A stretch of DNA of 64,000 bases from Chlorobiaceae bacterium (GCA_013334865.1 JAAXWS010000001.1:95067-159066); one strand, 5' to 3'; counted from the first letter of the stretch, positions 18,046 through 28,231 are shown. Translations and numbers: made by a program. Notes: generated from the sequence alone by a model not told the origin.

Positions 18046-18250
18046 CAGCTGGCAGGTCTCCTGACTATGACGGCTGGACCGCTGCGGCCTTCCCACCCCG
18101 TCCGTGGAGGACATGGGCAGTGACTTGCAGCGACTGCGGCTTCGAGGCATGTGGCCATGCCTGTCAGCGGCAGCTTGCCGTTGTACAGTTGCGGGTACAG
18201 TGTACGAATCTCACGTACTTCCCTATTCTCCGGCTTTCAAGCCGGCACCA
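18046..18250 (-). promoter_or_regulatory. Cobalamin (AdoCbl) riboswitch
   Basis: On the minus strand I read the conserved blocks in order: GGTGCC, GAATAGGGAA, ACTGTACCCGCAACTGT, GGGGTGGGAAGGC and the B12 box AGTCAGGAGACCTGCC. It begins just after the SRPBCC gene and ends about 220 nt before the TonB receptor start, so it controls the whole B12 operon. High B12 is expected to switch expression off. The remaining leader (17829-18045) has no gene and may hold the expression platform. Confidence 0.96.
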
Positions 18251-18320
18251 GATGTCATGTGAAAGAACACAAATCTTTGCGGCCGATAAATAACGATTTC
18301 CCGGATAAATTCCAACCGGT

Positions 18321-18788
18321 TCACTCCATTGAACCGAGTATCCCGGAGATGCGCCTGCGCCGGTAGGCGAACACCTCCTCCAGTCGATGCCCGACAATCA
18401 GGGACTCTGCCAGTTCCCCGATCGGGCCCATCGGCAGGCGGTACCGAACGGTATCGGTCATCTCGACGCCCCCCGAGACCGGCTTGAACTCGTGGCGGTG
18501 ATGCCATTCATCGTAGGGACCAGAAAGCTGCCGGTCCTCGAAGAAATCGGGTTTCGAGACCTTCGTGATCTCGGTCGCCCAGTTCACGGGAATCATCATG
18601 ATCGGGTACAGGGTGTACGTGATGACCATGCCCTCCCGGATTGGCTGGCTGCCGATCCCGTTGGTGATCCTGAAGAACATTTCGGGCGGGGTGATCTTCG
18701 AAAGGTTCTCCGGCCTCGAAAAGAAGTCCCAGGCATCGTCGATCTTTACCGGGATCTTCTGGACCCAGCTCCTGGTATGGTTGCTCAT
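18321..18788 (-). CDS. SRPBCC family protein
   Basis: 155 residues of the START/SRPBCC (polyketide cyclase/dehydrase-like, ligand-binding) fold. Typical stretches are SWVQKIPVKIDDAWDFFSRPENLSKITPPEMFFRI at the start, YDEWHHRHEFKPVSGGVEMTDTVRYRLPMGPIGELAE in the middle and RRRRISGIL at the end. This subgroup is often annotated as a cyclase/dehydrase-like or cell-division-inhibitor-like protein without known ligand. It lies directly upstream of the riboswitch, and the NUDIX gene is divergent from it. No link to B12 is shown. Confidence 0.82.
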   Translation of the reverse strand: MSNHTRSWVQKIPVKIDDAWDFFSRPENLSKITPPEMFFRITNGIGSQPIREGMVITYTLYPIMMIPVNWATEITKVSKPDFFEDRQLSGPYDEWHHRHEFKPVSGGVEMTDTVRYRLPMGPIGELAESLIVGHRLEEVFAYRRRRISGILGSME

Positions 18789-18944
18789 GCTGAGGGTTCG
18801 TTGCGGTTACTTCCTGGAGGTTTTCACATCGGCCTCTCCTCTTTTTTCAACAGCTTCCCCCGTCAAAAAGTCACCCTGCTTTGCGGTTTTGCGGCAGCTT
18901 CTTAGCTTTGACCATCGATCCGCTCACCAAACCAGCCGCCAAAC

Positions 18945-19355
18945 ATGGCAAAAGCCACCGTAGCAGCAGTCGTACATCCGGCAACAGGCAACAGGGAAAC
19001 CGTCCTGCTCACCAGGCGCGACGTCGAGCCATTCAAGGGTTGCTGGTGCCTCCCCGGAGGGCATATCGACGAGTTCGAAGCGGTTGAAACAGCAGTACGG
19101 CGCGAGGTCCTCGAAGAAACCGGACTCGACTTCGAACCTTCGGGATTCCTCGGCTGGTTCGACGAAATCTTCCCGGAACACCGCTTCCATGCCGTCGTAC
19201 TCGCCTTCTGCGGACCCGGTTCCGGAACGCCCGCCGGACAGCCCGGCGAGGTGACAGAGATCGCGTGGTTTCCGCTCGACGAAGCCCGTGCCATGCCCCT
19301 CGCCTTCAACCACAACCGCCTGCTCCAGCGCTATGCAGCTTCGCTCCAACCGTAA
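18945..19355 (+). CDS. NUDIX hydrolase
   Basis: 136 residues. The Nudix box is complete: [26 protein letters not shown] fits GX5EX7REUXEEXGU, near residues 38-62. Such enzymes cleave nucleoside diphosphates linked to other groups; the substrate is not predictable, although the start ([16 protein letters not shown]...CWCLPGG) resembles MutT/ADP-ribose types. The last 23 bases overlap the start of the BtuF-like gene, so the two are likely cotranscribed. Confidence 0.88.
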   Translation: MAKATVAAVVHPATGNRETVLLTRRDVEPFKGCWCLPGGHIDEFEAVETAVRREVLEETGLDFEPSGFLGWFDEIFPEHRFHAVVLAFCGPGSGTPAGQPGEVTEIAWFPLDEARAMPLAFNHNRLLQRYAASLQP

Positions 19356-20217
19356 CCCGATCATCCTCGCCCTCGCGGTGCTCTTCTTGTCCGCCCTCTC
19401 GCTCGCAGGATGCGGCCGGAAACCGGGGAACCGGGCGGCAAAAGCCGTCAAGGGGCCTCGCATCGTCAGCCTCGCCCCGAGCCTGACCGAAATGCTCTAC
19501 GCGATCGGCGCCGGCGATCAGCTCGTCGGCAGGACAAGCGCCTGCGACTGGCCGAAAGATGCCCTCAAGGTACCGGTGGTCGGACAGTTCGGACGCCCTT
19601 CGCTCGAGCTGCTCGCCTCTATCAGGCCGGACCTGGTTGTCGACGTCGACCTCGACGGCGAACAGACCGGCGACAGGATCACCGCCCTCGGCCTGAGGCG
19701 TGAACATATCCGCTGCAGGACTCCCGACGACGTGCCGGATGCCCTGAGGAGGCTCGGCCGCCTCACCGGCCATGCGCGGAAGGCCGACAGCCTGGCCGGC
19801 GTCATCCAGCAGGGGCTCGAAACCTTCCGGCGCGAGGCCTCCGTGACGACCCGCAAAACCCGGATCTACCTCGAAATCTGGGACGATCCCCTCTGGACGG
19901 GCGGCAAAAACAGCTTCACCTCGGCCATGGTCGCCTACGCCGGCGGCGAGAATATCGGGAACCAGGTCGAGAAGGAGTATTTCGAGATATCACCCGAATG
20001 GGTCATCAGGCAGGACCCCGAGGTTATCGCCTGCATGTACATGTCGAAGGAGGCCCCCCCGGTGGAAGGAATCCGGAAGCGCACGGGATGGGCGGGCATC
20101 GCCGCCGTCAGGAACGGCCGGGTCTACGGCGATTTCGACAACAACCTCTACCTCCGCCCCGGCCCGCGGGTGCTCGAGGGCATCTCCGGACTGAAACGGC
20201 TGTTTGGAACCAAATGA
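19333..20217 (+). CDS. btuF: BtuF-like cobalamin-binding lipoprotein
   Basis: Periplasmic binding protein of the helical-backbone (BtuF/FhuD/CeuA) class. I use the ATG at 19333 ([11 protein letters not shown]), giving 294 residues with a lipoprotein signal ending in LSLAGC. The domain starts [32 protein letters not shown], very close to BtuF, and [23 protein letters not shown] follows. It is the natural partner of BtuCD at 11415-13728 but lies outside that operon on the opposite strand, behind the NUDIX gene. B12 specificity is inferred from sequence style and neighbourhood. Confidence 0.82.
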   Translation: MQLRSNRNPIILALAVLFLSALSLAGCGRKPGNRAAKAVKGPRIVSLAPSLTEMLYAIGAGDQLVGRTSACDWPKDALKVPVVGQFGRPSLELLASIRPDLVVDVDLDGEQTGDRITALGLRREHIRCRTPDDVPDALRRLGRLTGHARKADSLAGVIQQGLETFRREASVTTRKTRIYLEIWDDPLWTGGKNSFTSAMVAYAGGENIGNQVEKEYFEISPEWVIRQDPEVIACMYMSKEAPPVEGIRKRTGWAGIAAVRNGRVYGDFDNNLYLRPGPRVLEGISGLKRLFGTK

Positions 20218-20246
20218 CCCGAAACACCAACGAAAAGCAGGGGAAC

Positions 20247-20648
20247 ATGAAAGACGATAAAAAAGGCCGCATCCTCAAAGGCGACAAAGAACGCCTCGAA
20301 GAGAACATCTGCATACACATCTTCTCGGTTTCCGCAGCCCTGGTCGGCGCATGTGCGACCATTATCGGCATCATACAGGTGGTGATGCAGGCCAGCAAAG
20401 CGACCACATTCATCGACGACCTGGTCGCATTCAACGCCCTTCTCTTCCTCACCTCATGCATCCTCTCATACTGGGCAATGCGAAAACAGGGCACCGACAG
20501 GATGTTGCAGATCGAAAACATCGCCGACACCATCTTCATCGGCGGCCTTGTCCTCATGGTGATCATCTGCGGCTTCATCGCGGTCGAAGTCACCTGGTAT
20601 CGACCGGTGGCCCAGATTCCACAGGAAATCCTCAACCGACCCTGGTGA
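20247..20648 (+). CDS. Small membrane protein of unknown function
   Basis: 133 residues from the ATG at 20247 (MKDDKKGRILKGDKERLEENI), which has AGGGG just upstream. An earlier ATG at 20214 overlaps the btuF stop (ATGA) and is equally possible. It has a charged N-terminus followed by three hydrophobic segments: FSVSAALVGACATIIGIIQVV, ALLFLTSCILSYWAM and TIFIGGLVLMVIICGFIAV. I do not recognise a named family. Being directly behind btuF it is probably cotranscribed, but no function follows from that. Confidence 0.68.
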   Translation: MKDDKKGRILKGDKERLEENICIHIFSVSAALVGACATIIGIIQVVMQASKATTFIDDLVAFNALLFLTSCILSYWAMRKQGTDRMLQIENIADTIFIGGLVLMVIICGFIAVEVTWYRPVAQIPQEILNRPW

Positions 20649-20756
20649 GGCTTCGGAACCCCGTCCCGGAACCTGCCCCGGAAACTTGAACGCCGGTTTC
20701 GGGATGGCTCGCCTTTTTTGTATTTTCAGGGTTTTCAGCGTCACCAACCCGTTTTC

Positions 20757-22025
20757 ATGAAAAAATCACCGCTGGCCATCCTGTTTCTCACGGTCCTGCT
20801 CGACCTGATCGGTTTCGGCATCGTGCTCCCGCTGCTGCCGACCTACGCCAAGCAGCTCGGTGCGACACCGGTGATGATCGGCCTGATCGCGGCGATCTAC
20901 TCCTCGATGCAGTTCATCTTCTCGCCGATCTGGGGCAAGCTGAGCGACAAGATCGGACGGCGCCCGGTGATGCTCTCGAGCATCTTCATCGCGGCGGCAT
21001 CCTATGCTTTCTTCTCGCAGGCCGTCAGCATTCCCTTACTCATCCTGGCTCGCGCGCTGTCGGGCATCGGCTCGGCCAACATCTCGGCGGCGCAGGCATC
21101 GATCACCGACCTGACCGATTCGAAGAGCCGTTCAGGGGCCATGGGCATGCTCGGCGCCGCCTTCGGGATCGGATTCATCATCGGCCCCCTGATCGGAGGC
21201 CTGCTGATGACCAACTACGGCATCTCGATGGTCGGCATCGTCGCCTCCGTGCTCAACAGCGTCAACTTCATCCTCGCCCTCTTCTTCCTCAGCGAATCGA
21301 ACACCCACGCCGTCAGCATCACGACCCTGCTCCGGAGGGGAAAGAAGCCTCGTTCTGCCAATGAGGGTGGGTTCTTCACCTCGCTCGGCAGCAAAGCCGC
21401 TGCCTATGGCGAAACCCTCAGGTCCAGCTTCAGCTCCAGGCCGGTAGCGCTCCTGATGGTCATCAACTTCATCTATTCGCTGGCCATCGTGAACATGCAG
21501 GTTTCGGCGATCCTGCTCTGGAGCGAGTTCTACCATACGACCGAGCAGCAGGTGGGCTACCTCTTCGCCTACGTCGGATTCATCTCGGTCATCGTCCAGG
21601 GCGGCATGCTCCCGAAGCTCAGCAAGCGGTTCGGCGAGCACAAGCTGATGGTGTTCGGGCACCTGGCATCGTTCGTCGGGGTGTTCTTCGTGCCCTTCAT
21701 CCCGCAGGACTCGATGTTTACGCTGGGACTCGCCATCCTGCTCTTTTTCGCGATCGGCACGAGCCTGGTCAACCCGCTCAACATCTCGATGATCTCCCTG
21801 TACAGCTACAAGCAGAAGCAGGGGCAGATCATGGGGTTCGCCCAGGCGGTCAACGCGCTGGCTCGCATCATGGGCCCCTTCAGCGGCAGCATCCTCTATG
21901 GCATCGACCACCGGTTTCCCTACATCTTTGCGGGCGCGCTGACCGTCGTCGGAACGCTCATCTCCCTGGCCCTGTTCAAGTACGACATCGAAGCCCTCGA
22001 GCCCGAAGCGGAGTCGGCCAGTTAA
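20757..22025 (+). CDS. MFS transporter (TetA-like drug/H+ antiporter family)
   Basis: 12-helix major facilitator, 422 residues from the ATG at 20757 ([35 protein letters not shown]). The family A motif is [13 protein letters not shown] between helices 2 and 3. [22 protein letters not shown] and [16 protein letters not shown] match helices 4-5 of the TetA/DHA1 group. A basic cytoplasmic loop ([17 protein letters not shown]) splits the halves. It probably exports a drug-like or metabolite substrate; specificity is unknown. Followed 33 bp later by an oxidoreductase gene. Confidence 0.9.
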   Translation: MKKSPLAILFLTVLLDLIGFGIVLPLLPTYAKQLGATPVMIGLIAAIYSSMQFIFSPIWGKLSDKIGRRPVMLSSIFIAAASYAFFSQAVSIPLLILARALSGIGSANISAAQASITDLTDSKSRSGAMGMLGAAFGIGFIIGPLIGGLLMTNYGISMVGIVASVLNSVNFILALFFLSESNTHAVSITTLLRRGKKPRSANEGGFFTSLGSKAAAYGETLRSSFSSRPVALLMVINFIYSLAIVNMQVSAILLWSEFYHTTEQQVGYLFAYVGFISVIVQGGMLPKLSKRFGEHKLMVFGHLASFVGVFFVPFIPQDSMFTLGLAILLFFAIGTSLVNPLNISMISLYSYKQKQGQIMGFAQAVNALARIMGPFSGSILYGIDHRFPYIFAGALTVVGTLISLALFKYDIEALEPEAESAS

Positions 22026-22058
22026 GATCAACAGCAACGCAATCGAAAGGAGAAGCTC

Positions 22059-23093
22059 ATGCGGATAGGCGTCGCAGGTGTCGGCAAGCTCGGCGAATAC
22101 CATACCGGCCTCCTGAAGGAGATCGCCGCCTCCTCGCCCGACGTGGAGTTCGCGGGGGTGTTCGACCTGCATGCCCACCGTGTGCAGGAGATCTGCCGAA
22201 AGTATGCGGTGCCATCGTTCGCGTCGATCGAGGAGATGACAGCGGCATGCGACGCGGTTGTGGTCGCGACCACCACGAGCTCCCACTTCGCCATCTCGAA
22301 GCAGCTGCTCGAAGCGGGAGTTAACCTCTTCATCGAGAAGCCGATCACGGCGACCCTCGAGGAGGCCGACGAGCTGATCAGGATCGAAAAGGAGAAGGGC
22401 CTGACGATCCAGGTCGGGCACATCGAGCGGTTCAACCCGGCCCTGCTGGCCGTCGAGCCCTACATAGGCGAACCGATGTACATCCAGGCCGAACGGCTGA
22501 GCGGCTTTTCGCGTCGCGTGACCGACGTCTCGGTCGTGCTGGACCTGATGATCCACGACATCGACCTGGTGCTGTCGCTCATCAGATCGGACATCCGCAG
22601 CATCGCCGCCTCCGGTGTCAAGGTCTTCTCCAACGAGCTCGACATGGCCACGGCGCGCATCGAGTTCGTCAACGGGGCCATCGCCAACGTGACGGCGAGC
22701 CGCCTCAGCCGCAGCCGCCTGCGCAAGCTGCGATTCTTCGGGAGGAACCCGAAAAGCTACGCTTCGCTGGACTTCACCACCGGCAAGTCGGAGGTGTTCC
22801 GTCTCGTGAAACCCGACCAGCTCACCTCGAAGAACCCCATAAGGAACTTCGCCTCGAAAAAGATCCTCGAGCAGTTCGGAGAGATCCAGGAGTCGCTCGA
22901 AGGGCTGGCGCTGGATTACGTCAGCCCCGAGGTACCGAAGGTCAACGCGCTCAAGGTTGAGCTGGAGCACTTCATCGGCTCGCTGAGGAGCGGGTTGCCG
23001 GCCGCGGTCACCTCGGACGAGGGGCGCAAGGCGCTCATGGTCGCGGGGCGCATCACCGAAGAGATCCGGAAAAACACGACCGACCTTGACTGA
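22059..23093 (+). CDS. Gfo/Idh/MocA family oxidoreductase
   Basis: NAD(P)-dependent sugar-type oxidoreductase of 344 residues. The Rossmann start is MRIGVAGVGKLGEYHTGLLKEI, the cofactor signature FIEKPITATLEEADEL lies near residue 93 and VGHIERFNPALLAV near 122. The VGHIERFNP stretch recalls enzymes acting on UDP-GlcNAc (GnnA type), so a lipid A or cell-wall sugar role is possible but unproven. The ATG at 22059 has an AAAGGAG ribosome site. Sits between the MFS gene and a tRNA nucleotidyltransferase on the same strand. Confidence 0.88.
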   Translation: MRIGVAGVGKLGEYHTGLLKEIAASSPDVEFAGVFDLHAHRVQEICRKYAVPSFASIEEMTAACDAVVVATTTSSHFAISKQLLEAGVNLFIEKPITATLEEADELIRIEKEKGLTIQVGHIERFNPALLAVEPYIGEPMYIQAERLSGFSRRVTDVSVVLDLMIHDIDLVLSLIRSDIRSIAASGVKVFSNELDMATARIEFVNGAIANVTASRLSRSRLRKLRFFGRNPKSYASLDFTTGKSEVFRLVKPDQLTSKNPIRNFASKKILEQFGEIQESLEGLALDYVSPEVPKVNALKVELEHFIGSLRSGLPAAVTSDEGRKALMVAGRITEEIRKNTTDLD

Positions 23094-23128
23094 ACCTGTT
23101 ACGACGAATACAGAGTACGACCTCAGAG

Positions 23129-24556
23129 ATGTTTGAACACGCAGCAATCCCCGATATCCTCTACCGCATCGGCGACCTTGCCGACCATGAAGGCCTCCCC
23201 TGCTACCTCGTAGGCGGCTATGTGCGCGACCTGTGCATGCAGCGCCCCTGTACCGACATCGACATCATGGTCATCGGTGAGCCGGTCGCGTTCGCGAGGA
23301 TGGTCACCGATCGGCTCGGAGGAAGGAATTTCGTGCTGTTCGAGCGGTTCCGCACGGCTCAGCTCGAACTCTCGGGCGACGACGGCGTCGCCTTCAAGCT
23401 CGAGATCGTCGGAGCCCGCAAGGAGAGCTACAACCCCGAATCCCGCAAGCCGATCACCAGCATCGGCACCCTCGAGGACGACCTGTCGAGACGTGACTTC
23501 ACGATCAACGCGCTGGCGCTCCGCCTGAACAGGGATGGCCGGGGGGAGATCGTCGACCTTTACGAGGGCGAACGCCACATCAGCGAAGGACTGCTCAAGA
23601 CCCCGCTGGACCCGGAGAAAACCTTTTCGGACGATCCGCTGAGGATGATGCGCGCGGCGCGCTTCGCCTGCCAGCTCGAATTCCGGCTCGACCCAGAAAC
23701 CCTCGAGGCCATGAAGGCGATGCATGAGCGCGTCCAGATCGTCTCGAAGGAGCGCACGAGCCACGAGTTCCTGAAGATCATGCAGTGCCGCAGGCCCTCC
23801 ATAGGCCTGGAGATACTGCACTCGACCGGGCTCCTGAAGGAGATCATCCCCGAGCTCGACGCCATGGCCGGCATCGAACAGGTCGACGGCCTGGGCCACA
23901 AGGACACGCTCTACCACACCTTCCAGGTTGTGGACAACATCTCGCAGCACTCCGACAAGCTCTGGCTCCGGGTGAGCGCCCTGTTCCACGATATCGCCAA
24001 GCCGGTCACCAAGCGCTTCTCCAACGGCACCGGATGGACCTTCCACGGCCACGAGGCGGTGGGCGTCAAGGTGGTCGCGAGGATCTTCAAGTCGATGAAG
24101 TGGCCGCTCGAGCCCATGGAGTACGTCCAGAAGATGGTACGCCTGCACCACCGCCCGATCCCCCTTTCGAAGGAGGAGATCAGCGATTCGGCCATCCGCC
24201 GCCTCATGTTCGAGGCCGGGCCGGACCTCGAGGACCTCATGAACCTCTGCCGCGCGGACGTGACCAGCAAGAACCCCCGCAAGGTGCAGCGCATCATGAC
24301 GAACTTCAACAACGTCGAGGAGAAGATCGCGGAGGTCGGTGAGAAGGACCTGCTGGCCAGGTGGCGCCCCCCGGTCAGCGGCCACGACATCATGCAGCTG
24401 CTGCAGCTCACCGAGGGCCGGCTGATCGGCATCATCAAGTCGCGCATGGAAAACGCGATCATCGACGGAAGGATCCCCTACGACCGCCAGGCGGCGCTCG
24501 ATTACGTGATGGAGGTCTACCGCGAGCTCCGGGAGGAGGCCGACAAAAAACCCTGA
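23129..24556 (+). CDS. CCA tRNA nucleotidyltransferase / poly(A) polymerase family
   Basis: Class II nucleotidyltransferase of 475 residues with an HD domain. GGYVRDLCMQRPCTDIDIMVIG (near residues 29-50) holds the G-rich loop and the catalytic DxD. RRDFTINALALRLN and DPLRMMRAARFACQLEFRLDPET follow, as in CCA-adding enzymes and PcnB. The HD motif is LFHDIAKPVTKRF, near residue 290. It most likely maintains the tRNA 3' CCA; a poly(A) polymerase or A-adding variant cannot be excluded from sequence alone. The initiator tRNA in this window already encodes its CCA. Confidence 0.9.
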   Translation: MFEHAAIPDILYRIGDLADHEGLPCYLVGGYVRDLCMQRPCTDIDIMVIGEPVAFARMVTDRLGGRNFVLFERFRTAQLELSGDDGVAFKLEIVGARKESYNPESRKPITSIGTLEDDLSRRDFTINALALRLNRDGRGEIVDLYEGERHISEGLLKTPLDPEKTFSDDPLRMMRAARFACQLEFRLDPETLEAMKAMHERVQIVSKERTSHEFLKIMQCRRPSIGLEILHSTGLLKEIIPELDAMAGIEQVDGLGHKDTLYHTFQVVDNISQHSDKLWLRVSALFHDIAKPVTKRFSNGTGWTFHGHEAVGVKVVARIFKSMKWPLEPMEYVQKMVRLHHRPIPLSKEEISDSAIRRLMFEAGPDLEDLMNLCRADVTSKNPRKVQRIMTNFNNVEEKIAEVGEKDLLARWRPPVSGHDIMQLLQLTEGRLIGIIKSRMENAIIDGRIPYDRQAALDYVMEVYRELREEADKKP

Positions 24557-24622
24557 CGGCTTTCGTCCCCGCTTTTTATATTAGCACAAGATTTTTTTAC
24601 GACAACCTAAAGACACCCGACC

Positions 24623-25927
24623 TTGATACCACGTTACTCGCCGAAGGACATCTCGGCAATCTGGACCGATGAAGCCAAGTTCGAACGCTGGCTCCAGCTT
24701 GAAATCGCGGCCGTCGAAGCCCGCGTCGAAGCAGGGCTTGTGCCTGCCGACGCCCTGTCGACCATCAAGGAGAAAGCCAGGTTCAACGTCGAGGAGATCC
24801 TGATGATCGAGCGTGAGACCAAGCACGACGTCATCGCCTTCTGCACCAACGTCGCCGGCTACGTCGGACCTGAATCCCGCTACATCCATGAAGGCCTCAC
24901 CTCTTCGGACGTGGTCGATACCAGCCTTGCCATGCAGATGCGCGACGCTGCGAAGATCATCGTCGCAGAGATCGAATCCCTGATCGGAATCCTCGCCAAG
25001 CGCGCCGTCGAGCACAAATACACGCTGCAGATGGGCCGTACGCACGGCATCCACGCCGAACCGACCACCTTCGGCCTCAAGCTGCTGCTCTGGCATGAGG
25101 AGATGAAACGGAACCTGGAGCGCATGACGCGGGCCCAGGAGATCGTCTCGGTCGGCAAGATCTCAGGGGCCGTGGGCACCTACCAGCACCTCTCGCCCGA
25201 CATCGAAGCCGCCGTGTGCAGGAAACTCGACCTGACCCCCTCGTCGATCTCGACCCAGATCCTGCAGCGCGACCGCCACGCCGAATACGCCACCACGCTG
25301 GCCATCGTGGCCTCCTCGATCGAGAAGTTCTCGACCGAGCTCCGCCACCTCCAGCGCACCGAGGTCCGCGAGACCGAGGAGTTCTTCAGCAAGGGCCAGA
25401 AAGGCAGCTCGGCCATGCCGCACAAGCGCAACCCGATCACCTTCGAGCGCCTGACCGGCCTGGCCAGGGTCGTCCGCTCCAACTCGATCGCAGCCATGGA
25501 GAACGTCGCGCTCTGGCACGAGCGGGACATCTCTCACTCCTCCGTCGAGCGCGTCATCATGCCCGACTCGACCATCGCGCTGGTCTACATGCTCCGCACC
25601 TTCAGCGAGGCCATCGACACCCTGCTGGTCTATCCGGAGAGGATGGAGCAGAACTTCGACACCTCCTACGGCCTCACCCTCTCCCAGACCCTGCTGCTCG
25701 CATTGACCGGCAAGGGGCTCATCCGCGAGGAGGCCTACCGCCTGGTGCAACGCAACGCCATGAAGAGCTGGGAAGAGAAGGTGCAGCTTCGCGACCTGGT
25801 GCTTCAGGACAGCGAACTCCTCGCGCACATCTCCGAGGAGGAGATCAACCGCCTCTTCAGCCCCGAGACGATCCAGCAGAAGCTCAAGAAGAGCGTCGAC
25901 ACGATCTTCAAGCGCAACGGACTCTGA
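24623..25927 (+). CDS. purB: Adenylosuccinate lyase
   Basis: Catalyses two fumarate-releasing steps of purine synthesis: SAICAR to AICAR, and adenylosuccinate to AMP. 434 residues, normal for the short bacterial type. The start is TTG ([14 protein letters not shown] matches the family N-terminus exactly). The active-site stretch [12 protein letters not shown] lies near residue 90, [14 protein letters not shown] near 140, and the signature [12 protein letters not shown] near 263. A terminator follows 24 bp downstream. purC is also in this window (54505) but is not linked. Confidence 0.96.
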   Translation: MIPRYSPKDISAIWTDEAKFERWLQLEIAAVEARVEAGLVPADALSTIKEKARFNVEEILMIERETKHDVIAFCTNVAGYVGPESRYIHEGLTSSDVVDTSLAMQMRDAAKIIVAEIESLIGILAKRAVEHKYTLQMGRTHGIHAEPTTFGLKLLLWHEEMKRNLERMTRAQEIVSVGKISGAVGTYQHLSPDIEAAVCRKLDLTPSSISTQILQRDRHAEYATTLAIVASSIEKFSTELRHLQRTEVRETEEFFSKGQKGSSAMPHKRNPITFERLTGLARVVRSNSIAAMENVALWHERDISHSSVERVIMPDSTIALVYMLRTFSEAIDTLLVYPERMEQNFDTSYGLTLSQTLLLALTGKGLIREEAYRLVQRNAMKSWEEKVQLRDLVLQDSELLAHISEEEINRLFSPETIQQKLKKSVDTIFKRNGL

Positions 25928-25950
25928 TCCAGGGAAAAGATCACAACACG

Positions 25951-25976
25951 AAAAAAGCGGCTTCTGCCGCTTTTTT
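25951..25976 (+). terminator. Rho-independent terminator of purB
   Basis: AAAAAAGCGGC-TTCT-GCCGCTTTTTT: an 11-bp perfect stem (5-bp GC core), 4-base loop and T-run. It can work in both directions between convergent purB and pgi. Confidence 0.9.
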
Positions 25977-26012
25977 CATTTCCACTCATATCGGAAAGCT
26001 CACAACCTCCAA

Positions 26013-26062
26013 ATCGGAATCGTCATCGCCTCATCGAAATCGCCATCGGTATCGATACCGAT
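26013..26062. repeat. ATCG-rich spacer with 18-bp perfect palindrome
   Basis: Between purB and pgi, words built on ATCG repeat (ATCGGAATCGTCATCG, ATCGAAATCGCC) and end in the perfect palindrome ATCGGTATCGATACCGAT (26045-26062). Function unknown; possibly a dispersed intergenic repeat. Confidence 0.6.
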
Positions 26063-26086
26063 TAAATCATATCCTGTCGTCCTTGA

Positions 26087-27766
26087 TCAGAACAGCGAAA
26101 TCTGCGAAGTAGCCGAATCTGAACCGCTCGCTTTCGATTCCCGGTAACGGTTGATCAGGGCGTTAGTCGATGCGTCGTGGCTCCCGACCGGCTCCCCGGC
26201 CGTCAGCTCCGGAAGGATCACCTTGGCAAGCTGTTTGCCGAGTTCAACCCCCCACTGGTCGAAGGAGTTGATGTCCCACACCACCCCCTGCACGAAGACC
26301 TTGTGCTCGTACAGCGCTATCAGAGAGCCGAGCGTATAGGGATCGAGCTCGTCGAGCAGGATGGTGTTCGTCGGCCTGTTTCCGGGGAATACCTTGTGCG
26401 GCAGCAGCATCTTCAGGTCGAGCCCCGAGAGGCCTGCGGCTTCGAGTTCGGCCCTTGCCTCGGCTTCGCTCTTGCCTCGCATGAGCGCTTCGGTCTGGGC
26501 GAAACAGTTTGCCACGAGCATGTCGTGGTGCTCCCCCATCGGGTTCTGGCTCCTGAGAGGCACGATGAAGTCCGCGGGCACCATGTTCGGCCCCTGGTGC
26601 ATCAGCTGAAAAAAGGCGTGCTGGGCGTTGGTTCCCGGCTCACCCCAGATCACCGGCCCGGTCGCGTAGTCGACTTCACGCCCGACGCGGTCCACCCGCT
26701 TGCCGTTGCTCTCCATGTCGAGCTGCTGCAGGTAAGCCGGAAAGCGGTGCAGGTACTGGTCGTAGGGGATGATCGCGTGGGTGCGGGCGTCGAAGAAGTT
26801 GTTGTACCAGATGCCCAGCATCGCAAGCAGCACCGGGAGGTTCGACTCGAACGGGACTTCCAGGAAATGTTCGTCCATCTCGCGGGCCCCCTCGAGCAGC
26901 TCTTCGAAACGGTCGAAGCCGAGGTAGAGCGCTATGGAGAGGCCGATAGCCGACCACAGCGAGTAACGGCCGCCGACCCAGTCCCAGAAGCGGAACATGT
27001 TCGCCGCATCGATGCCGAACTCCTCGACCTTTGCCCTGTTCGTCGATACCGCCACGAAGTGCTTCGCCACGTACCCCATTTCGCCCGCGCTCTTCAGGAA
27101 CCACTCGCGCGCGCTCATCGCGTTGGTGAGCGTCTCCTGCGTCGTGAAGGTCTTGGAGGCGATGATGAACATGGTCGTCTCAGGCCTGACGGCCTTCAGG
27201 GTCTCGGCGAGATGGGAGCCGTCGATGTTCGACACGAAATGGACCTTCAGGCGCCCGTGCGCAAACGGCTTCAGCGCCTCGGTGACCATGTACGGGCCGA
27301 GGTCGGAGCCGCCGATGCCGATATTGACCACGTCGGTCATCCGCTTGCCGGTGTAACCTGTCCACTCGCCCGAGATGACCCTGCCGCAGAACGCCTTCAT
27401 CTGCCCGAGCACGTCTGCCACCTCGGAGGAGACCTCCTCCCCGTCGACAACCGGCCCCTGGCCGGGCGAGCGCCGCAGCGCGGTATGGAGCACCGCCCTG
27501 CCTTCCGTGAAATTTATCGTTTCACCCTCGAACATCTGCCGACGCCGGAGTTCGAGCCCCGAACTCCGGGCAAGGTCCATGAGCAGTTCCATCGTCCTGG
27601 GCGTGACCATGTTCTTCGAGTAGTCGAGCAGCATGCCTTTCAGTGAGACGGAGAAACGTGCGAAGCGATCAGGGTCAGCCTCGAACAGTTCGTTCATCCT
27701 TACCTGCCTGAGGTCGTGATAATGGGAAACCAGAGCGCTCCACTCGGCACTTCGGGAGAGGTCCAT
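26087..27766 (-). CDS. pgi: Glucose-6-phosphate isomerase
   Basis: Interconverts glucose 6-phosphate and fructose 6-phosphate. 559 residues, matching the long bacterial/eukaryotic type. Visible signatures: [72 protein letters not shown] and the C-terminal motif [16 protein letters not shown]. The ATG at 27766 starts the family N-terminus. In this organism it would serve glycogen and gluconeogenic flux. Convergent with purB across the terminator. Confidence 0.97.
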   Translation of the reverse strand: MDLSRSAEWSALVSHYHDLRQVRMNELFEADPDRFARFSVSLKGMLLDYSKNMVTPRTMELLMDLARSSGLELRRRQMFEGETINFTEGRAVLHTALRRSPGQGPVVDGEEVSSEVADVLGQMKAFCGRVISGEWTGYTGKRMTDVVNIGIGGSDLGPYMVTEALKPFAHGRLKVHFVSNIDGSHLAETLKAVRPETTMFIIASKTFTTQETLTNAMSAREWFLKSAGEMGYVAKHFVAVSTNRAKVEEFGIDAANMFRFWDWVGGRYSLWSAIGLSIALYLGFDRFEELLEGAREMDEHFLEVPFESNLPVLLAMLGIWYNNFFDARTHAIIPYDQYLHRFPAYLQQLDMESNGKRVDRVGREVDYATGPVIWGEPGTNAQHAFFQLMHQGPNMVPADFIVPLRSQNPMGEHHDMLVANCFAQTEALMRGKSEAEARAELEAAGLSGLDLKMLLPHKVFPGNRPTNTILLDELDPYTLGSLIALYEHKVFVQGVVWDINSFDQWGVELGKQLAKVILPELTAGEPVGSHDASTNALINRYRESKASGSDSATSQISLF

Positions 27767-27811
27767 GGCGAATATCCGTTTATGGTGAAGTCGAAATGCT
27801 GTAAAATATCG

Positions 27812-28231
27812 TCAGCTGGCAATATAACGCAATATCAGCACACTCCCGCCGCTTCGTCGTTCCACACGGACGCTCTCCACACCACGGGCGATCAGGGGAA
27901 GGCCCCTGCCCGAAAGCTTTCGCGCATCGCCCGCCTCGCTGAAATCAAGGCAGCCGTCAAGAGCGAAACCGCTTCCGCAATCCGCAACCTCGACCTCCAG
28001 GAAACGCCCGCCATCACCACTTCCGTCCCTCAGGAGTATAGACACCGGCAGGGCCGGGTCGGAGCCGTTGGCATGGATGACGGCATTGACGAACGCCTCG
28101 TGCACAGCTAGTTCGAGCATCCGGATGAAGTCGCCGGCATGGCCCTCGATCGACCCGAAAGCCTGCACGCACCTTCTCAGGGCGCCGCAATGGACGATGT
28201 CGCTGCCGAATGCAAGACGATGGACGCTCAT
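27812..28231 (-). CDS. Anti-sigma regulatory factor-type serine kinase (HATPase_c)
   Basis: 139-residue stand-alone GHKL ATPase like RsbW/SpoIIAB. The N-box is LELAVHEAFVNAVIHAN, the G1 box VADCGSGFALD and the G2 box GRGLPLIARGVESV, so ATP binding is intact. Such proteins hold a sigma factor and are released by a STAS antagonist. No sigma factor or STAS partner is adjacent; the STAS protein at 42383 is the only candidate in the window. It lies 45 bp upstream of pgi on the same strand, probably by chance or cotranscription. Confidence 0.85.
   Translation of the reverse strand: MSVHRLAFGSDIVHCGALRRCVQAFGSIEGHAGDFIRMLELAVHEAFVNAVIHANGSDPALPVSILLRDGSGDGGRFLEVEVADCGSGFALDGCLDFSEAGDARKLSGRGLPLIARGVESVRVERRSGGSVLILRYIAS

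Noticed and set aside
21132-23147. 671-residue minus-strand ORF
   Set aside because: Shadow of the MFS and Gfo/Idh genes; composition rich in His/Asp/Arg typical of GC-rich antisense frames.
26013-26062. CRISPR or tandem-repeat array
   Set aside because: The ATCG words are short, irregular and not separated by unique spacers of equal length. No CRISPR array was seen anywhere in the window.
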